Part shown: piece after piece, positions 9,592 to 17,847 of the stretch | Numbering within the stretch: the stretch's first letter is position 1 | How the letters are laid out: the number at the start of each line of letters is the position of its first letter | NCBI GenBank assembly: GCA_003105015.1 | Contig: PQAF01000014.1 | Coordinates: forward strand, 62,001-126,000 | Origin: Rhodocyclales bacterium | Lineage (GTDB): Bacteria > Pseudomonadota > Gammaproteobacteria > Burkholderiales > Rhodocyclaceae | Reading direction: 5' to 3' | DNA length: 64,000 nucleotides | Made by a program: the position numbers and the translations under genes | Notes under the pieces: generated by a model | Database searches by the model: none | The model's input: only the letters and a program-made list of their open reading frames with translations | Told to the model about the DNA's origin: nothing

Positions 9592-10323
9592 TTACTTCTT
9601 CTTGCCGCCGGCCTTCGGCTTGCACATGGCGCCGGGCATCGACAGGCTGGACTGGTAGGCGGAGATCGCCACCAGCTGGTCGTTGGTGTAGGGCTTGATG
9701 ACCTTCACCATGTCCGGGTTGGCGTTGCGGCGGTGGCCGTCGCGGATTTCCGTCATCTGGCGCAGCAGGTACTTGTAGTGCTGGCCGGCGATGACGGGAT
9801 AGAACTTCTCCTTGTTGCCTTCGCCGTTCTTGCCGTGGCACTCGACGCACTGCTTCTCGTAGAGGGCCTTGCCGGCGGCGATCTGCTTGGCGGCGTCGGC
9901 GCCCTCGTACTTGCCGTGGTCGAGCGGGATGCACAGGCTCTGGATGTAGGCGGCGGTGTCGGCCAGGTCCTGCGGGTCGGTCATTTCCTTGGCGAAGGGA
10001 TACATGGTCGGGTTGTCGCGCAGGCCCATGCGGATGTCGGCCATCTGCTTGATCAGCACGGTGGTGTGCTGGCCGGCGAGCTGCGGGAAGGTGCCGTCGG
10101 AACGGCCGGCGCCGGTCGGCAGGTGGCAGGCGCCGCAGATCTCGTAGGTGTCCTGGCCGCGCTTGACGTCGCCCTTCTTGGCCAGCGCCTCCTTGAGTTC
10201 GCCTTCCATCTTGGCCCACTGGTAGTCCTTGGACTCGATGCCGGCGGCCTTCGGTGCGGGCGGGCCGGCCAGGGCCAGTGCCGAGGACAGGGCAAGCGAC
10301 AGGGCCAATGCGATTTTCTTCAT
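9592..10323 (-). CDS. Diheme cytochrome c (c4-type) of nos operon
   Basis: A 243-residue protein with signal peptide (KKIALALSLALSSALALA) and two haem motifs, CGACH and CVECH, each followed by a c4-like P.(L/I)AGQH segment. It is probably an electron carrier between NosGH and NosZ, equivalent in position to NosC proteins of clade II clusters. The chosen ATG (10323) starts the signal peptide; five upstream codons do not. An Fnr-like palindrome at 10387-10400 is correctly spaced for its own promoter. Confidence 0.88.
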   Translation of the reverse strand: MKKIALALSLALSSALALAGPPAPKAAGIESKDYQWAKMEGELKEALAKKGDVKRGQDTYEICGACHLPTGAGRSDGTFPQLAGQHTTVLIKQMADIRMGLRDNPTMYPFAKEMTDPQDLADTAAYIQSLCIPLDHGKYEGADAAKQIAAGKALYEKQCVECHGKNGEGNKEKFYPVIAGQHYKYLLRQMTEIRDGHRRNANPDMVKVIKPYTNDQLVAISAYQSSLSMPGAMCKPKAGGKKK

Positions 10324-10386
10324 TTCAATCTCCCACAACGGAATATTAGGAATGCCTGAATTATCCCCGAATGGGCCAAGGGGACA

Positions 10387-10400
10387 TTGACTTGCGTCAA
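10387..10400. promoter_or_regulatory. Fnr/Dnr-type box upstream of diheme cytochrome
   Basis: TTGAC-TTGC-GTCAA is a perfect dyad close to the Fnr consensus TTGAT-N4-ATCAA. Its centre at -41.5 would place transcription start near 10352, 29 nt before the cytochrome ATG. Confidence 0.6.
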
Positions 10401-10449
10401 TGGTGAAACGACGGCCGCCGCGGGCGGCCGTCCGGGGGGAAGGGGCGAA

Positions 10450-10767
10450 TTACTTCAGCTTTGAAAGATATTCGGCGAGCGCCTTGATCTCCTCGTCGCT
10501 CACCAGGTGCATGACGCCCTTCATCGCGGCGCTCTGGCCGTTGGCGCGGGCGCCGCTCTTGATGTCCTTCATCTGCTGCTCGGCGTAGGCGGCGTTCTGG
10601 CCGGCCAGCTTCGGGTAGTTCGGCGTCAGCGGCTTCTTGGCGTCCTTGCCGTGGCAGGCGACGCAGGTTTTTTCCTGGTAGAGCTTGGCGCCGTCGAGGG
10701 CGGCCAAGGCGTTGCCGCTGGCGAAAGTCAGTCCGGCCAGCACGGCGAGAAGGGTCGATCGTTTCAT
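10450..10767 (-). CDS. Monoheme cytochrome c of nos operon
   Basis: A 105-residue class I cytochrome c with a signal peptide and one haem site (CVACH). The distal methionine is probably in the GVMHL segment. AGGAGA precedes the chosen ATG at 10767. It lies directly after nosZ and is a likely direct electron donor to the NosZ CuA site (inference from position; NosC1-like). The signal-peptide coding region carries copy 5 of the 24-nt motif. Confidence 0.9.
   Translation of the reverse strand: MKRSTLLAVLAGLTFASGNALAALDGAKLYQEKTCVACHGKDAKKPLTPNYPKLAGQNAAYAEQQMKDIKSGARANGQSAAMKGVMHLVSDEEIKALAEYLSKLK
10724..10747 (+). repeat. Bipartite 24-nt motif, copy 5
   Basis: AAAGTCAG-N10-ACGGCG opposite the signal-peptide codons of the monoheme cytochrome (gene reads G-L-T-F). 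Confidence 0.85.
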
Positions 10768-10848
10768 GTGGTATCTCCTGATTCGAATATGAAGAAAACG
10801 GGGAGCATGTTGCCATGCTCCCCGCAAAGGGTCTAGCCGAAGATCGGA

Positions 10849-13140
10849 TTACTTGACCTTCTTGGCGCCGGCCTGTTCGAGGTAGGTCTTGGCGCGCAGG
10901 CCGAGGTCGGCGGCCTTGACCTGGTACTGCCAGACCTGCTCGGCCCAGAGGTTGGCCTGTTCCCAATCCTTCTTCTTGGCGGCATCCTCATGCTTGGCCT
11001 TGGCGTCCTTGATCTTGTTCAGCTGATCGGTGGCGTCCTCGACCATGGCCACGACATCCGGGAAGTCCTTGTAGTTGACCGAGGTGATGTAGCCGACCAC
11101 CGAGTCGATCACCGCCTGGGTGTCGGCGATCTTCTTCAGCTGCTTCTTGTAGTCGTCCTCGGTGTAGGACTGCTTGGCGAGCGAGGTCTTGGTCGGCTTC
11201 CAGCCCTTCGGCTTGACCAGGAGATAGCCCTGCATCTCCAGGTGCAGCGCCGAGCAGAACTCGGTGCAGTAGTAGGGATAGACGCCTTCCTTGTCGGCCT
11301 TGAACTTGACCGTCACCGTCTTGCCGGGCTCGACCGAGGCGTGCGTGTTGAAGGTCGACACCGTGAAGCCGTGGGTTTCGTCCTGCGCGCGCTCGAGGTT
11401 GGTCAGGTGGATGGTGACCTCGTCGCCCACTTCCGCCTCGATCGTCTCGGGCGTGATGTGCGAGCGGATCAGCGTACCCCAGACCGTGACCTTGTTGCCC
11501 TTCTTCTCGGTCTTCTCCTCGCCGGCGCGCACGGCGCCCGGATGCGGCTTGTCGGTGCGGCTGTCGGTGCCGACCTTGTAGCGCACGCCCGGCTTGAGCT
11601 TGCTGGCGGCGATGGAGACGGCATAGTGCGGCTCGCCCAGCGGCAGCGGCATGTCGTAGAGCAGCTGCATCTTGTCGTTGCTGATGTCGATGAGCTGGTG
11701 GTTCTGCGGATGCAGCGGTCCCACCGGCACGAAGCGGTCGATCGCCAGCTTGTTCAGCGCGACGAGATACTTGCCGGCCGGCTTGGTGGAGTCGCCCTCC
11801 ATGGTCATCAGGTGGCCGATGTTGTAGTGCACGCTGATCTTGTCGAGCACCTTGCCCTCGCAGAAGTTCCACTTGGCGACCTGGGAGTCGACATACAGCG
11901 AGGTGTAGGCGACGCAGGGCTTGGAGTCGTACTGCGTGTGCAGGGGGCCCAGGCCGAGCGGCACCTGCACGTGCAAGGCGTCCTTCATGCCGATCACGGG
12001 AATGCCGTAGGGGTCCTTGCTCTCGAACTTGCCGGCCTTGATGGCGGCCTGGATCTTCTCGAAGCTATAGACCGAGACGTGGGTGTCGAGCTTGCCGGAG
12101 ACGACCATGAACTTGCCGTCCGGGGTGACGTCGACGCCGTGCGGGGACTTCGGCTCGGGCACCAGGAAGAGGATGCCTTCCTTGACCGCCGTCTCCATCA
12201 TGATCACGTTGTGGCCGTTGATCTTCTTCGCCTTGCCGGCGGCGACGAGCTCGGCGGCCTTCTTCCAGTTGATCACGTGCAGGTAGTCGGTGTCCTTCGC
12301 CGAGCAGCCCGCCTCGTAGGGCGGGCGGCCCTTCTCGATGCCGCCGACGTAGCGCTCGGAGCAGAACGAGTTGGTGAACGACCAGCCGTCCGACGGACCC
12401 TTGCCGAAGTCGGAGAGGTCCTGCGAGTAGGGCGGCAGTTCGAGCGAGAACGACTCGCCGGGCTTGATGCGGCCTTCCTTGCGGTCGAACTTCCAGTAGG
12501 TGACGCCGCCGCGGTACTTCTCGTTGAACTCCTCGAGCGGGTAGAACTTCTTGTTCTCCAGCGGGGCGGCGTACTGCGCGGCCTCGATCACGTAGTCGGT
12601 GTTCGGGCTGACGAAGGCGCCGCCGTGCTCGGACTTGAAGATCGGGTTGACGACGATCTGCTTGGTCTCGAAGTCGCGCAGGTCGATCACCGCCAGGCGC
12701 GGGTTGGCCTTGTCGTTGATGAAGAGGAACTGGCCGTCGTACTCGCCGTTGGTCTCGGAGATCGCCGGGTGGTGGGTGTCGCCCCAGGTGATCTCCTTGC
12801 CGTCGATCTTGCCCTGCGCCAGCACCGCCTTCGAGTTCTCGTCGTAGCCGTAGCCCTGCCAGGGCTCGGGGGTGAACACGCCGATGTATTTGAGGATGCG
12901 CATCGACGGCACGCCGTAGACGATGACCTGGCCGCTTTGGCCGCCCGAGCTGAAGGTGACGAATTCGTCGCGCTTGCCGGTCGGTACGTAGGTTTTCGCC
13001 GCTGCCAGCAGGTCCTGTTGCGACAGGTTGCGACGCTTCAGGACGTCCTGCAGCGTTTCCGCCGACCACGCGGCATTGGCGGTCAAGCCGACGCCGGCCG
13101 CGAGCAGCAGCGATATCGCCCGCTTACTCATCTTTTTCAT
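10849..13140 (-). CDS. nosZ: NosZ, nitrous oxide reductase (clade II, Sec-exported)
   Basis: A 763-residue enzyme that reduces N2O to N2 in the periplasm. The ATG at 13140 is preceded by GGGAG and gives a Sec-type signal peptide with no twin arginine, which marks clade II. The N-terminal beta-propeller carries CuZ histidine motifs (DTHHPAIS, HGGAF, HGVDV, HNIGHL). The C-terminal cupredoxin carries the CuA ligands (CTEFCSALHLEM near residue 635). There is no C-terminal CXXCH, unlike the epsilonproteobacterial cNosZ. The open frame continues about 120 codons upstream, but without a signal sequence. Confidence 0.96.
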   Translation of the reverse strand: MKKMSKRAISLLLAAGVGLTANAAWSAETLQDVLKRRNLSQQDLLAAAKTYVPTGKRDEFVTFSSGGQSGQVIVYGVPSMRILKYIGVFTPEPWQGYGYDENSKAVLAQGKIDGKEITWGDTHHPAISETNGEYDGQFLFINDKANPRLAVIDLRDFETKQIVVNPIFKSEHGGAFVSPNTDYVIEAAQYAAPLENKKFYPLEEFNEKYRGGVTYWKFDRKEGRIKPGESFSLELPPYSQDLSDFGKGPSDGWSFTNSFCSERYVGGIEKGRPPYEAGCSAKDTDYLHVINWKKAAELVAAGKAKKINGHNVIMMETAVKEGILFLVPEPKSPHGVDVTPDGKFMVVSGKLDTHVSVYSFEKIQAAIKAGKFESKDPYGIPVIGMKDALHVQVPLGLGPLHTQYDSKPCVAYTSLYVDSQVAKWNFCEGKVLDKISVHYNIGHLMTMEGDSTKPAGKYLVALNKLAIDRFVPVGPLHPQNHQLIDISNDKMQLLYDMPLPLGEPHYAVSIAASKLKPGVRYKVGTDSRTDKPHPGAVRAGEEKTEKKGNKVTVWGTLIRSHITPETIEAEVGDEVTIHLTNLERAQDETHGFTVSTFNTHASVEPGKTVTVKFKADKEGVYPYYCTEFCSALHLEMQGYLLVKPKGWKPTKTSLAKQSYTEDDYKKQLKKIADTQAVIDSVVGYITSVNYKDFPDVVAMVEDATDQLNKIKDAKAKHEDAAKKKDWEQANLWAEQVWQYQVKAADLGLRAKTYLEQAGAKKVK

Positions 13141-13288
13141 AGAGATTCTCCCTAGAGGACAACAACTTGATAGGTTCTTACACTGCAACCAAGGCACCGG
13201 GCCGATGGGCACTTTTGTCCGGCAAGTGCGACAAATCGACACTGCGACACTTTGCCGCACCACTTTATTCCAGTTGCCTGCCAAATCC

Positions 13289-13302
13289 TTGATGAATGTC
13301 AA
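13289..13302. promoter_or_regulatory. Fnr/Dnr-type box in nosZ divergent region
   Basis: TTGAT-GAAT-GTCAA matches the Fnr consensus at 9 of 10 positions. It lies between divergent nosZ and the 13338 gene. At -41.5 it would start nosZ transcription near 13254 (114-nt leader) and the rightward transcript near 13337. Confidence 0.65.
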
Positions 13303-13337
13303 ATAAGTTCGGTGTGCACGGCCATGACAATGTCTCC

Positions 13338-13814
13338 ATGACGGGCATAGCCTTTCCTGTGAGCGACAGAAGGAATATTTATCCTGCCGTCGCCGCCATC
13401 CTGGCCATGCTGGTCGCGGCGGCGGCCGGATACTTGATGCTGCCGCGCGCGGACGTGTCCCTGCCGCTGGTGGAGGGGTGCCGTCTGGACCGGCAGACAT
13501 GCTCGGCCGCGTTGCCCGGCGGCGGGCGCATCGAAATGGCGATCGAGCCGCGGCCGGTGCCGAGCTCGGGCCCGATGCGCGTCGTCGTGGCGGTCGAGGG
13601 GCGGCAGCCCGTGGGCGTCGAGGTCAGCTTCCAGGGCGTCGACATGAACATGGGGCTGCACCGCCTGCCGCTGGCGGCCGCGGGCGGCCGTTTCGTAGGC
13701 GAAACGACCCTGCCGGTGTGCGTGACCGGCAGGATGGTCTGGCAGGCGACCGTCATGCTCGAGACCGGACGGGCGAACGTCACCGTGCCGTTCCGTTTCG
13801 AAAGCGGGCTTTGA
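13338..13814 (+). CDS. Membrane-anchored periplasmic protein, unknown function
   Basis: The likely start (ATG 13338) gives 158 residues; an ATG 42 nt upstream is in frame but adds no recognisable sequence. It has one N-terminal membrane segment (PAVAAILAMLVAAAAGYLML), then an extracytoplasmic domain with GVEVSFQGVDMNMG and a pair of cysteines (EGCRLDRQTC). The MNMG-type motif resembles FixH/YtkA-like domains associated with copper oxidase assembly, but the similarity is weak. It is divergent from nosZ across an Fnr-like box, so it may be co-regulated with N2O respiration. Confidence 0.7.
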   Translation: MTGIAFPVSDRRNIYPAVAAILAMLVAAAAGYLMLPRADVSLPLVEGCRLDRQTCSAALPGGGRIEMAIEPRPVPSSGPMRVVVAVEGRQPVGVEVSFQGVDMNMGLHRLPLAAAGGRFVGETTLPVCVTGRMVWQATVMLETGRANVTVPFRFESGL

Positions 13815-13824
13815 CTCCAATCAA
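13811..13824. promoter_or_regulatory. Fnr/Dnr-type box upstream of c4-type cytochrome
   Basis: TTGAC-TCCA-ATCAA, 9 of 10 to consensus, overlaps the stop codon of the preceding gene. At -41.5 transcription would start near 13859, 25 nt before the cytochrome ATG at 13884. Confidence 0.65.
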
Positions 13825-13883
13825 GCCGCTGGCGGCCGTGATTGCGCAGAATGCGAGGCCCGACGCGATCCGTGGCTGACGTC

Positions 13884-14633
13884 ATGCGCACCATTCTTGC
13901 AAGAACCCTTTTCCTGCTCGTTGCCGGCCTGGGCGTGGCCGGCGCGTCGGCCGCGCCGCCGAAGAAGGCCGCGGCGAAGGCGGCCGCCCCCGCGGAGGCG
14001 GCGCCTGCGCCCGCCCCGGCGCACGCCGCGCCGGCCGATGAGGACAAGGGCAAGGAGATCAATGGCGTCTGCGCCGCCTGCCACGGCGAGTTTGGCCAGG
14101 GCGGCAAGCGCGGCGAATATCCGCGCATCGCCGGCCAGCGGGCGGCCTATCTCAAGGACCAGCTGAAGTCGTTCCGCGCGCGCAAGCGCATCAACATCCC
14201 GATGTACCCCTACACGCAGGAGCGCGAGCTGCCGGACGAGGACATCGAGGCGGTGTCCGAGTACCTGGCGAAAATCCAGCTGCCGACCAAGCCGCCCGAA
14301 TTCAAGGACAGCGACGACGCGCTGACGCGCCTGCTGGCGATGGAGAAGGTGATGATCGTGCCGCGGGCCGAAGGGGACATTGAAAACGGCAAGGGCATCT
14401 ATCAGAAGGAATGCTTTTCATGCCACGGCCGCGACGGGCGCGGGCGCGGCAAGTTTCCGATGCTGGTCGGCCAGTACACCAACTACCTGAAAAAGCAGGT
14501 CGACAGCTATCTCAAGGGCGAACGCCCGCACGACGAGGAAGGACCGAAAGGCATCCTCAACACGCTCAAGGAAAAGGACATCCAGGACATCCTGGCCTAT
14601 CTGACGAGCATCCAGGATCCCGAGAAACAGTAG
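13884..14633 (+). CDS. Diheme cytochrome c4-type protein
   Basis: A 249-residue periplasmic protein with a signal peptide (RTILARTLFLLVAGLGVAGASA), an Ala/Pro/Lys-rich linker (about residues 25-52) and two haem sites, CAACH and CFSCH. Each haem domain has the c4-type AGQ/VGQ followed by Y(L/T)K.Q segment. It is probably an electron carrier to NosZ, Nap or NO reductase systems. Its stop lies 6 nt from the convergent napF stop. An Fnr-like box precedes it. Confidence 0.88.
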   Translation: MRTILARTLFLLVAGLGVAGASAAPPKKAAAKAAAPAEAAPAPAPAHAAPADEDKGKEINGVCAACHGEFGQGGKRGEYPRIAGQRAAYLKDQLKSFRARKRINIPMYPYTQERELPDEDIEAVSEYLAKIQLPTKPPEFKDSDDALTRLLAMEKVMIVPRAEGDIENGKGIYQKECFSCHGRDGRGRGKFPMLVGQYTNYLKKQVDSYLKGERPHDEEGPKGILNTLKEKDIQDILAYLTSIQDPEKQ

Positions 14634-14639
14634 GCCGTC

Positions 14640-15122
14640 TCAGCCGACGCGGATCGCCTGCGCGGGGCAGGGGGCGTAGCAAGCGCCGCAGCCGGTGCAC
14701 AGCGCCTCGTCGACTTCCGGCTGGGCGGCCGACATCACCGCCGGACGGAAGCGGATCGCCTGCACCGCGCAGGCATCGCCGCAAGCGCGGCACACCACGT
14801 TCGACTTGGCCAGGCAGTTGCTCTGGATCTGCGCCTTCAGCCGCCAGGGCGGCGCCCCTTCCTGTTTGTCCAGCGCACGCGGCACGCAGGCGTCGACGCA
14901 CTTGCCGCAGAAAGTGCATTCGCCGCGGCCGAAATCCACCGTCGGCCGCGCGTCCCTGTCCAGGACCAGGATGTGCTGCGGACAGGCGTTGACGCAGTCG
15001 CAGCAGCGCGTGCAGGCGGCGACGAAAGCGGCTTCCGCCCGCGCCCAGGGCGGGCGCGGCGGCGCGGCTTTCCTGCCGGAGAAATCGCCGCGCAGGAACT
15101 GGCGGCGGCTGATGTCGGCCAT
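14640..15122 (-). CDS. napF: NapF, cytoplasmic iron-sulfur protein
   Basis: A 160-residue ferredoxin-like protein starting MADISRRQFLRGD, which is diagnostic of NapF. It has cysteine clusters CTRCCDCVNACP, CTFCGKCVDAC, CRACGDAC and CTGCGACYAPCP, enough for several [4Fe-4S] centres. NapF acts in the cytoplasm and is implicated in maturing or activating NapA before export. It lies downstream of napC but is separated from it by a hairpin terminator. Confidence 0.9.
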   Translation of the reverse strand: MADISRRQFLRGDFSGRKAAPPRPPWARAEAAFVAACTRCCDCVNACPQHILVLDRDARPTVDFGRGECTFCGKCVDACVPRALDKQEGAPPWRLKAQIQSNCLAKSNVVCRACGDACAVQAIRFRPAVMSAAQPEVDEALCTGCGACYAPCPAQAIRVG

Positions 15123-15138
15123 GCGCAAATTCTAAATA

Positions 15139-15166
15139 AAAAGGCGGAACCGGAGTTCCGCCTTTT
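15139..15166 (-). terminator. Terminator between napC and napF
   Basis: A 12-bp perfect stem (15139-15150 with 15155-15166) around a 4-nt loop, followed on the minus strand by T-rich sequence. It lies 18 nt after the napC stop and 17 nt before the napF ATG, so napF is either reached by read-through or attenuated. Confidence 0.8.
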
Positions 15167-15183
15167 AGCCCGGAGGGGAGCGC

Positions 15184-15780
15184 TTACTCCTCGTCCTCTT
15201 CCTTCATGCCCTTGGGCTTCTGGTGGGCGATGCCCTTGTGGCAGTCGATGCAGGTCTCTTTGTCGCGCAGGGCCAGCTCGTGCTGCTTGCGCGCGCGCGG
15301 CTTCTGCACCTCGCTGTTCATGCCCTCGAAGCTGTGGCAGTTGCGGCACTCGCGCGAGTCCGACGCCTTCATGCGCCGCCACTCGTTCTCCGCCAGCTCC
15401 AGGCGCTTGGCCTCGAACTTCTCCGGCGTGTCGATGGTGCCCATCGCCTTGCCGTAGAGCTCCTTCGTGGCCTGGACCTTCCTCGCCACCTTGTGCACCC
15501 AGTCCTTCGGCACGTGGCAGTCGGAGCAGATGGCGCGCACGCCGGTGCGGTTCGAGTAGTGGATGGTCTTCTTGTACTCCTGATAGACCGTGTCGCGCAT
15601 CTCGTGGCAGGAGACGCAGAACTCCAGCGTGTTGGTCGCCTCCATCGCGGTGTTGAAACCGCCCCAGAAAATGATGCCGGAGAAGAAACCCGCCACCAGC
15701 AGGGTCAGCAATGAATACTTGGCGCTGGGCCGGCGCAATGCGCTCCAGCAGCGTCCGATCATGCCTTTGTTTTCGGCCAT
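15184..15780 (-). CDS. napC: NapC, tetraheme quinol dehydrogenase
   Basis: A 198-residue NapC/NirT-family protein with one N-terminal membrane anchor (SLLTLLVAGFFSGIIFWGG) and four haem motifs (CVSCH, CSDCH, CRNCH, CIDCH). It oxidises quinol at the membrane and passes electrons to NapB or other periplasmic reductases. The Lys/Glu-rich tail is typical. The two nap segments are separated by the whole nos operon. A very degenerate Fnr-like site lies 107 nt upstream and is not scored. Confidence 0.93.
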   Translation of the reverse strand: MAENKGMIGRCWSALRRPSAKYSLLTLLVAGFFSGIIFWGGFNTAMEATNTLEFCVSCHEMRDTVYQEYKKTIHYSNRTGVRAICSDCHVPKDWVHKVARKVQATKELYGKAMGTIDTPEKFEAKRLELAENEWRRMKASDSRECRNCHSFEGMNSEVQKPRARKQHELALRDKETCIDCHKGIAHQKPKGMKEEDEE

Positions 15781-15932
15781 GCTTGCTCCTTTATCCCGTC
15801 GCCCGGCTTGTGGCCGGACTTAAGCTAAGTACCAGACTTGATTGAGGAAACTGGCTGGATAATGGTGCAAATGCTGCGGCGCGTCATTGATTTGGCGCAA
15901 GGTTTGCGGAAATACCCGGACAGATTGTCGGA

Positions 15933-16811
15933 CTACTTCGCCTTGTTTTCCACCGCTTTCTTGCCTTGCTTGGCGTGTTTTTGGGCTGCGGCGCGAGCCT
16001 TGTTGATGCTATCGGTCAAGGCGAGGGCATCTTCGGAATCGGGCGGCAATTGCTTGAGCAGGCGCTCCCAGTAGGCGGCCGCTTCCGCGTAGGCCTCGCG
16101 CTCGTAGGCCGCCGTGCCGGCGAGGACGAGGGCATCCGGGAATTCCGGGTCGAGCTTGAGGGCGCGGGCGATCAGTTCGCTTGGGCGTCCCCGCAGGGAG
16201 CCACCGGTGGACAGAGCGAGCGCCTCGGCATAGTCGGTCAGCAAGTTTGGATCTTCGTTCACGATCTGCCCGGCCTTGTCGAAAGCGCGGGTCGCCTCCT
16301 CGTAGCGGCCCATCGCCTTGTAGGAACGGGCCAGCATGACCCAGCCTTTCGGGTCGCTGTCAGGGTTCTGCTCCATGCGGGCGGCCAGGCGGGCGACCAT
16401 GTCCTCGATCTCCTTCGCCGTGACCTTCGGCGGCTTGGCGCTTTCAGGCGACAGTCCTGCCATGTTGCCGAGGGCGAAATAGATCAGCGCAGCGGCGATC
16501 GGCAGGGCGAGGCCGATGGCGAGGGCGCTCTTGCGCGCCGGCTGCGCCTTGGCGCCGGCCGCGTCGCCGCCGCCGGCATCCTCGAGCAGGCGCCGCTGCA
16601 GTTCCTTGCGGCCTTCCTCGTAGTCGGCCTGGATCAGGCTGCCGGCGGCGAAGTCGCGCTCGAGTTCGGCGAGCTGGTCGCGGTAGATGCCGGCGTTGAT
16701 GGCGGCGCGCGAGGCTTCCGCGCCGGCTGCGCGCTGCCTCAGGAGCGGCGGCAGCAGCAGCAGCAGGGTGACGGCGACGAGGATTGCCGCGACGACGAGG
16801 AATGCGGTCAT
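15933..16811 (-). CDS. ccmI: CcmI, cytochrome c maturation chaperone
   Basis: A 292-residue protein with an N-terminal membrane segment (residues 3-22), a Leu-zipper-like cytoplasmic loop, a second membrane segment near 100-120, and a periplasmic domain of TPR repeats (WVMLARSYKAMGRYEEATRAFDKA) from about 150. CcmI presents apocytochrome c to the CcmF/CcmH haem lyase. Its start overlaps the ccmH stop (ATGA). The tail is Lys/Ala rich. It is the last gene of the ccm operon. Confidence 0.93.
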   Translation of the reverse strand: MTAFLVVAAILVAVTLLLLLPPLLRQRAAGAEASRAAINAGIYRDQLAELERDFAAGSLIQADYEEGRKELQRRLLEDAGGGDAAGAKAQPARKSALAIGLALPIAAALIYFALGNMAGLSPESAKPPKVTAKEIEDMVARLAARMEQNPDSDPKGWVMLARSYKAMGRYEEATRAFDKAGQIVNEDPNLLTDYAEALALSTGGSLRGRPSELIARALKLDPEFPDALVLAGTAAYEREAYAEAAAYWERLLKQLPPDSEDALALTDSINKARAAAQKHAKQGKKAVENKAK

Positions 16812-17326
16812 GGCTTGTTCTCGCTTTCGCCGAGCTTGAGCAGGGCCTCGGCCCGCTTCTGCTCCTCGGCGCTCAGTTCGGCGGGAGCGACGCGCTTGCC
16901 GCGCCGGCGCAGGTACGCGACCAGGCCGATCACGCCGGCGACGAGCAGCACGAACGGCCCGAACCAGAGGAGGAAGGTGGTGCCCTTCAGCGGCGGACGG
17001 TAGCGCACGAAGTCGCCGTAGCGGCCGACCATGAAGTCGAGGATCTCCTTGTCCGACTTGCCCTGGCCGATCTGCTCGCGGATCTCGCGGCGCAGGTCCT
17101 GCGCCAAGTCGGCGCGCGAGGCGGCCAGGGATTCGTTCTGGCAGACCAGGCAGCGCAGTTCTTCGGAGATCGTCACCATGCGCTTTTCCACCGCCTCGTC
17201 CTGCGCCAGCGGCGCAGCTTCCTTGGCGAGAACCGGGTTTACCACAGAGGCACAGAGAACACAGAGAAAAGCGAAACACAAGAATCCTCTGTGTCTCTGT
17301 GTCTCTGTGGTTAATGGTTTGTTCAT
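16808..17326 (-). CDS. ccmH: CcmH, apocytochrome c thiol reductant, with repeat-derived signal peptide
   Basis: A 172-residue protein with the redox motif LRCLVCQN near residue 57, two C-terminal membrane segments and a charged tail. CcmH keeps CXXCH cysteines reduced for haem attachment. The ATG at 17326 overlaps the ccmG stop (ATGA). The oddity is the signal peptide: residues 6-29 (TTETQRHRGFLCFAFLCVLC...) are encoded by a palindromic repeat (17241-17312). It is Cys-rich yet hydrophobic, ends in NPVLA and should still work as a signal sequence. No alternative start downstream supplies a signal peptide. Confidence 0.9.
   Translation of the reverse strand: MNKPLTTETQRHRGFLCFAFLCVLCASVVNPVLAKEAAPLAQDEAVEKRMVTISEELRCLVCQNESLAASRADLAQDLRREIREQIGQGKSDKEILDFMVGRYGDFVRYRPPLKGTTFLLWFGPFVLLVAGVIGLVAYLRRRGKRVAPAELSAEEQKRAEALLKLGESENKP
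17241..17312. repeat. Palindromic repeat with triplicated arm unit, copy C (inside ccmH)
   Basis: Arms 17241-17266 and 17287-17312 are imperfect reverse complements (one indel, one mismatch). Each arm has three CACAGAG-type units and is bounded by ACCAC/GTGGT like copies A and B. This one lies inside the coding region of ccmH and encodes its signal peptide. Confidence 0.85.
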
Positions 17327-17847
17327 TTGTTCAGCTCCGCAACCAGCGGCAGGATGGTCTTTTCCAGCGCGTCCTGGGTGACCGGGCCGATCTGCTTGTA
17401 GCGGATGACGCCGGCCTTGTCGATGACATAGGTCTCGGGGACGCCGTAGACGCCGTAGTCGATGCCGACGCGGCCCTCGACATCGACGATCGACAGGGCG
17501 TAGGGATCGCCGAACTGCTGCAGCCATTTCAGGGCGTCGGCGCGCTGGTCCTTGTAGTTGAGGCCGTAGATCGGCACGATGCCCGATTTGGCGAGTTCGA
17601 CCAGGATCGGGTGCTCCTGGCGGCAGGAGACGCACCAGGAGGCCCACACGTTGAGCAGCCAGACCTTGCCCTGCATGTTCTTCGGCGAGAATTTCGCCTC
17701 CGGCCGGTGCAGCTGCGGCAGTTCGAAGGCCGGCGCCGGCTTGCCGACCAGGGGCGAGGGCACTTCGCGTGGGTTGAGGTTGAGGCCGATGGCGAGGAAG
17801 GCCACCAGCACGACGAAGATGCCGAGGGGCAGCAGATAACGCGTCAC
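17323..17847 (-). CDS. ccmG: CcmG/DsbE, membrane-anchored thioredoxin
   Basis: A 174-residue protein with one N-terminal membrane anchor (residues 5-23), a thioredoxin fold with WCVSC near residue 72 and the CcmG-specific GVPETYVIDKAG segment. It reduces CcmH and apocytochrome cysteines in the periplasm. It sits between ccmF and ccmH with short overlaps on both sides. Confidence 0.95.
   Translation of the reverse strand: MTRYLLPLGIFVVLVAFLAIGLNLNPREVPSPLVGKPAPAFELPQLHRPEAKFSPKNMQGKVWLLNVWASWCVSCRQEHPILVELAKSGIVPIYGLNYKDQRADALKWLQQFGDPYALSIVDVEGRVGIDYGVYGVPETYVIDKAGVIRYKQIGPVTQDALEKTILPLVAELNK

Noticed and set aside
13141..13500. Longer NosZ start about 120 codons upstream
   Set aside because: The chosen ATG has a ribosome site and signal peptide; the upstream codons cross the promoter region and Fnr-like box.
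15887..15900. Fnr-like site upstream of napC
   Set aside because: TTGAT-TTGG-CGCAA matches only 8 of 10 positions and its spacing to the gene is less convincing, so it was not listed.
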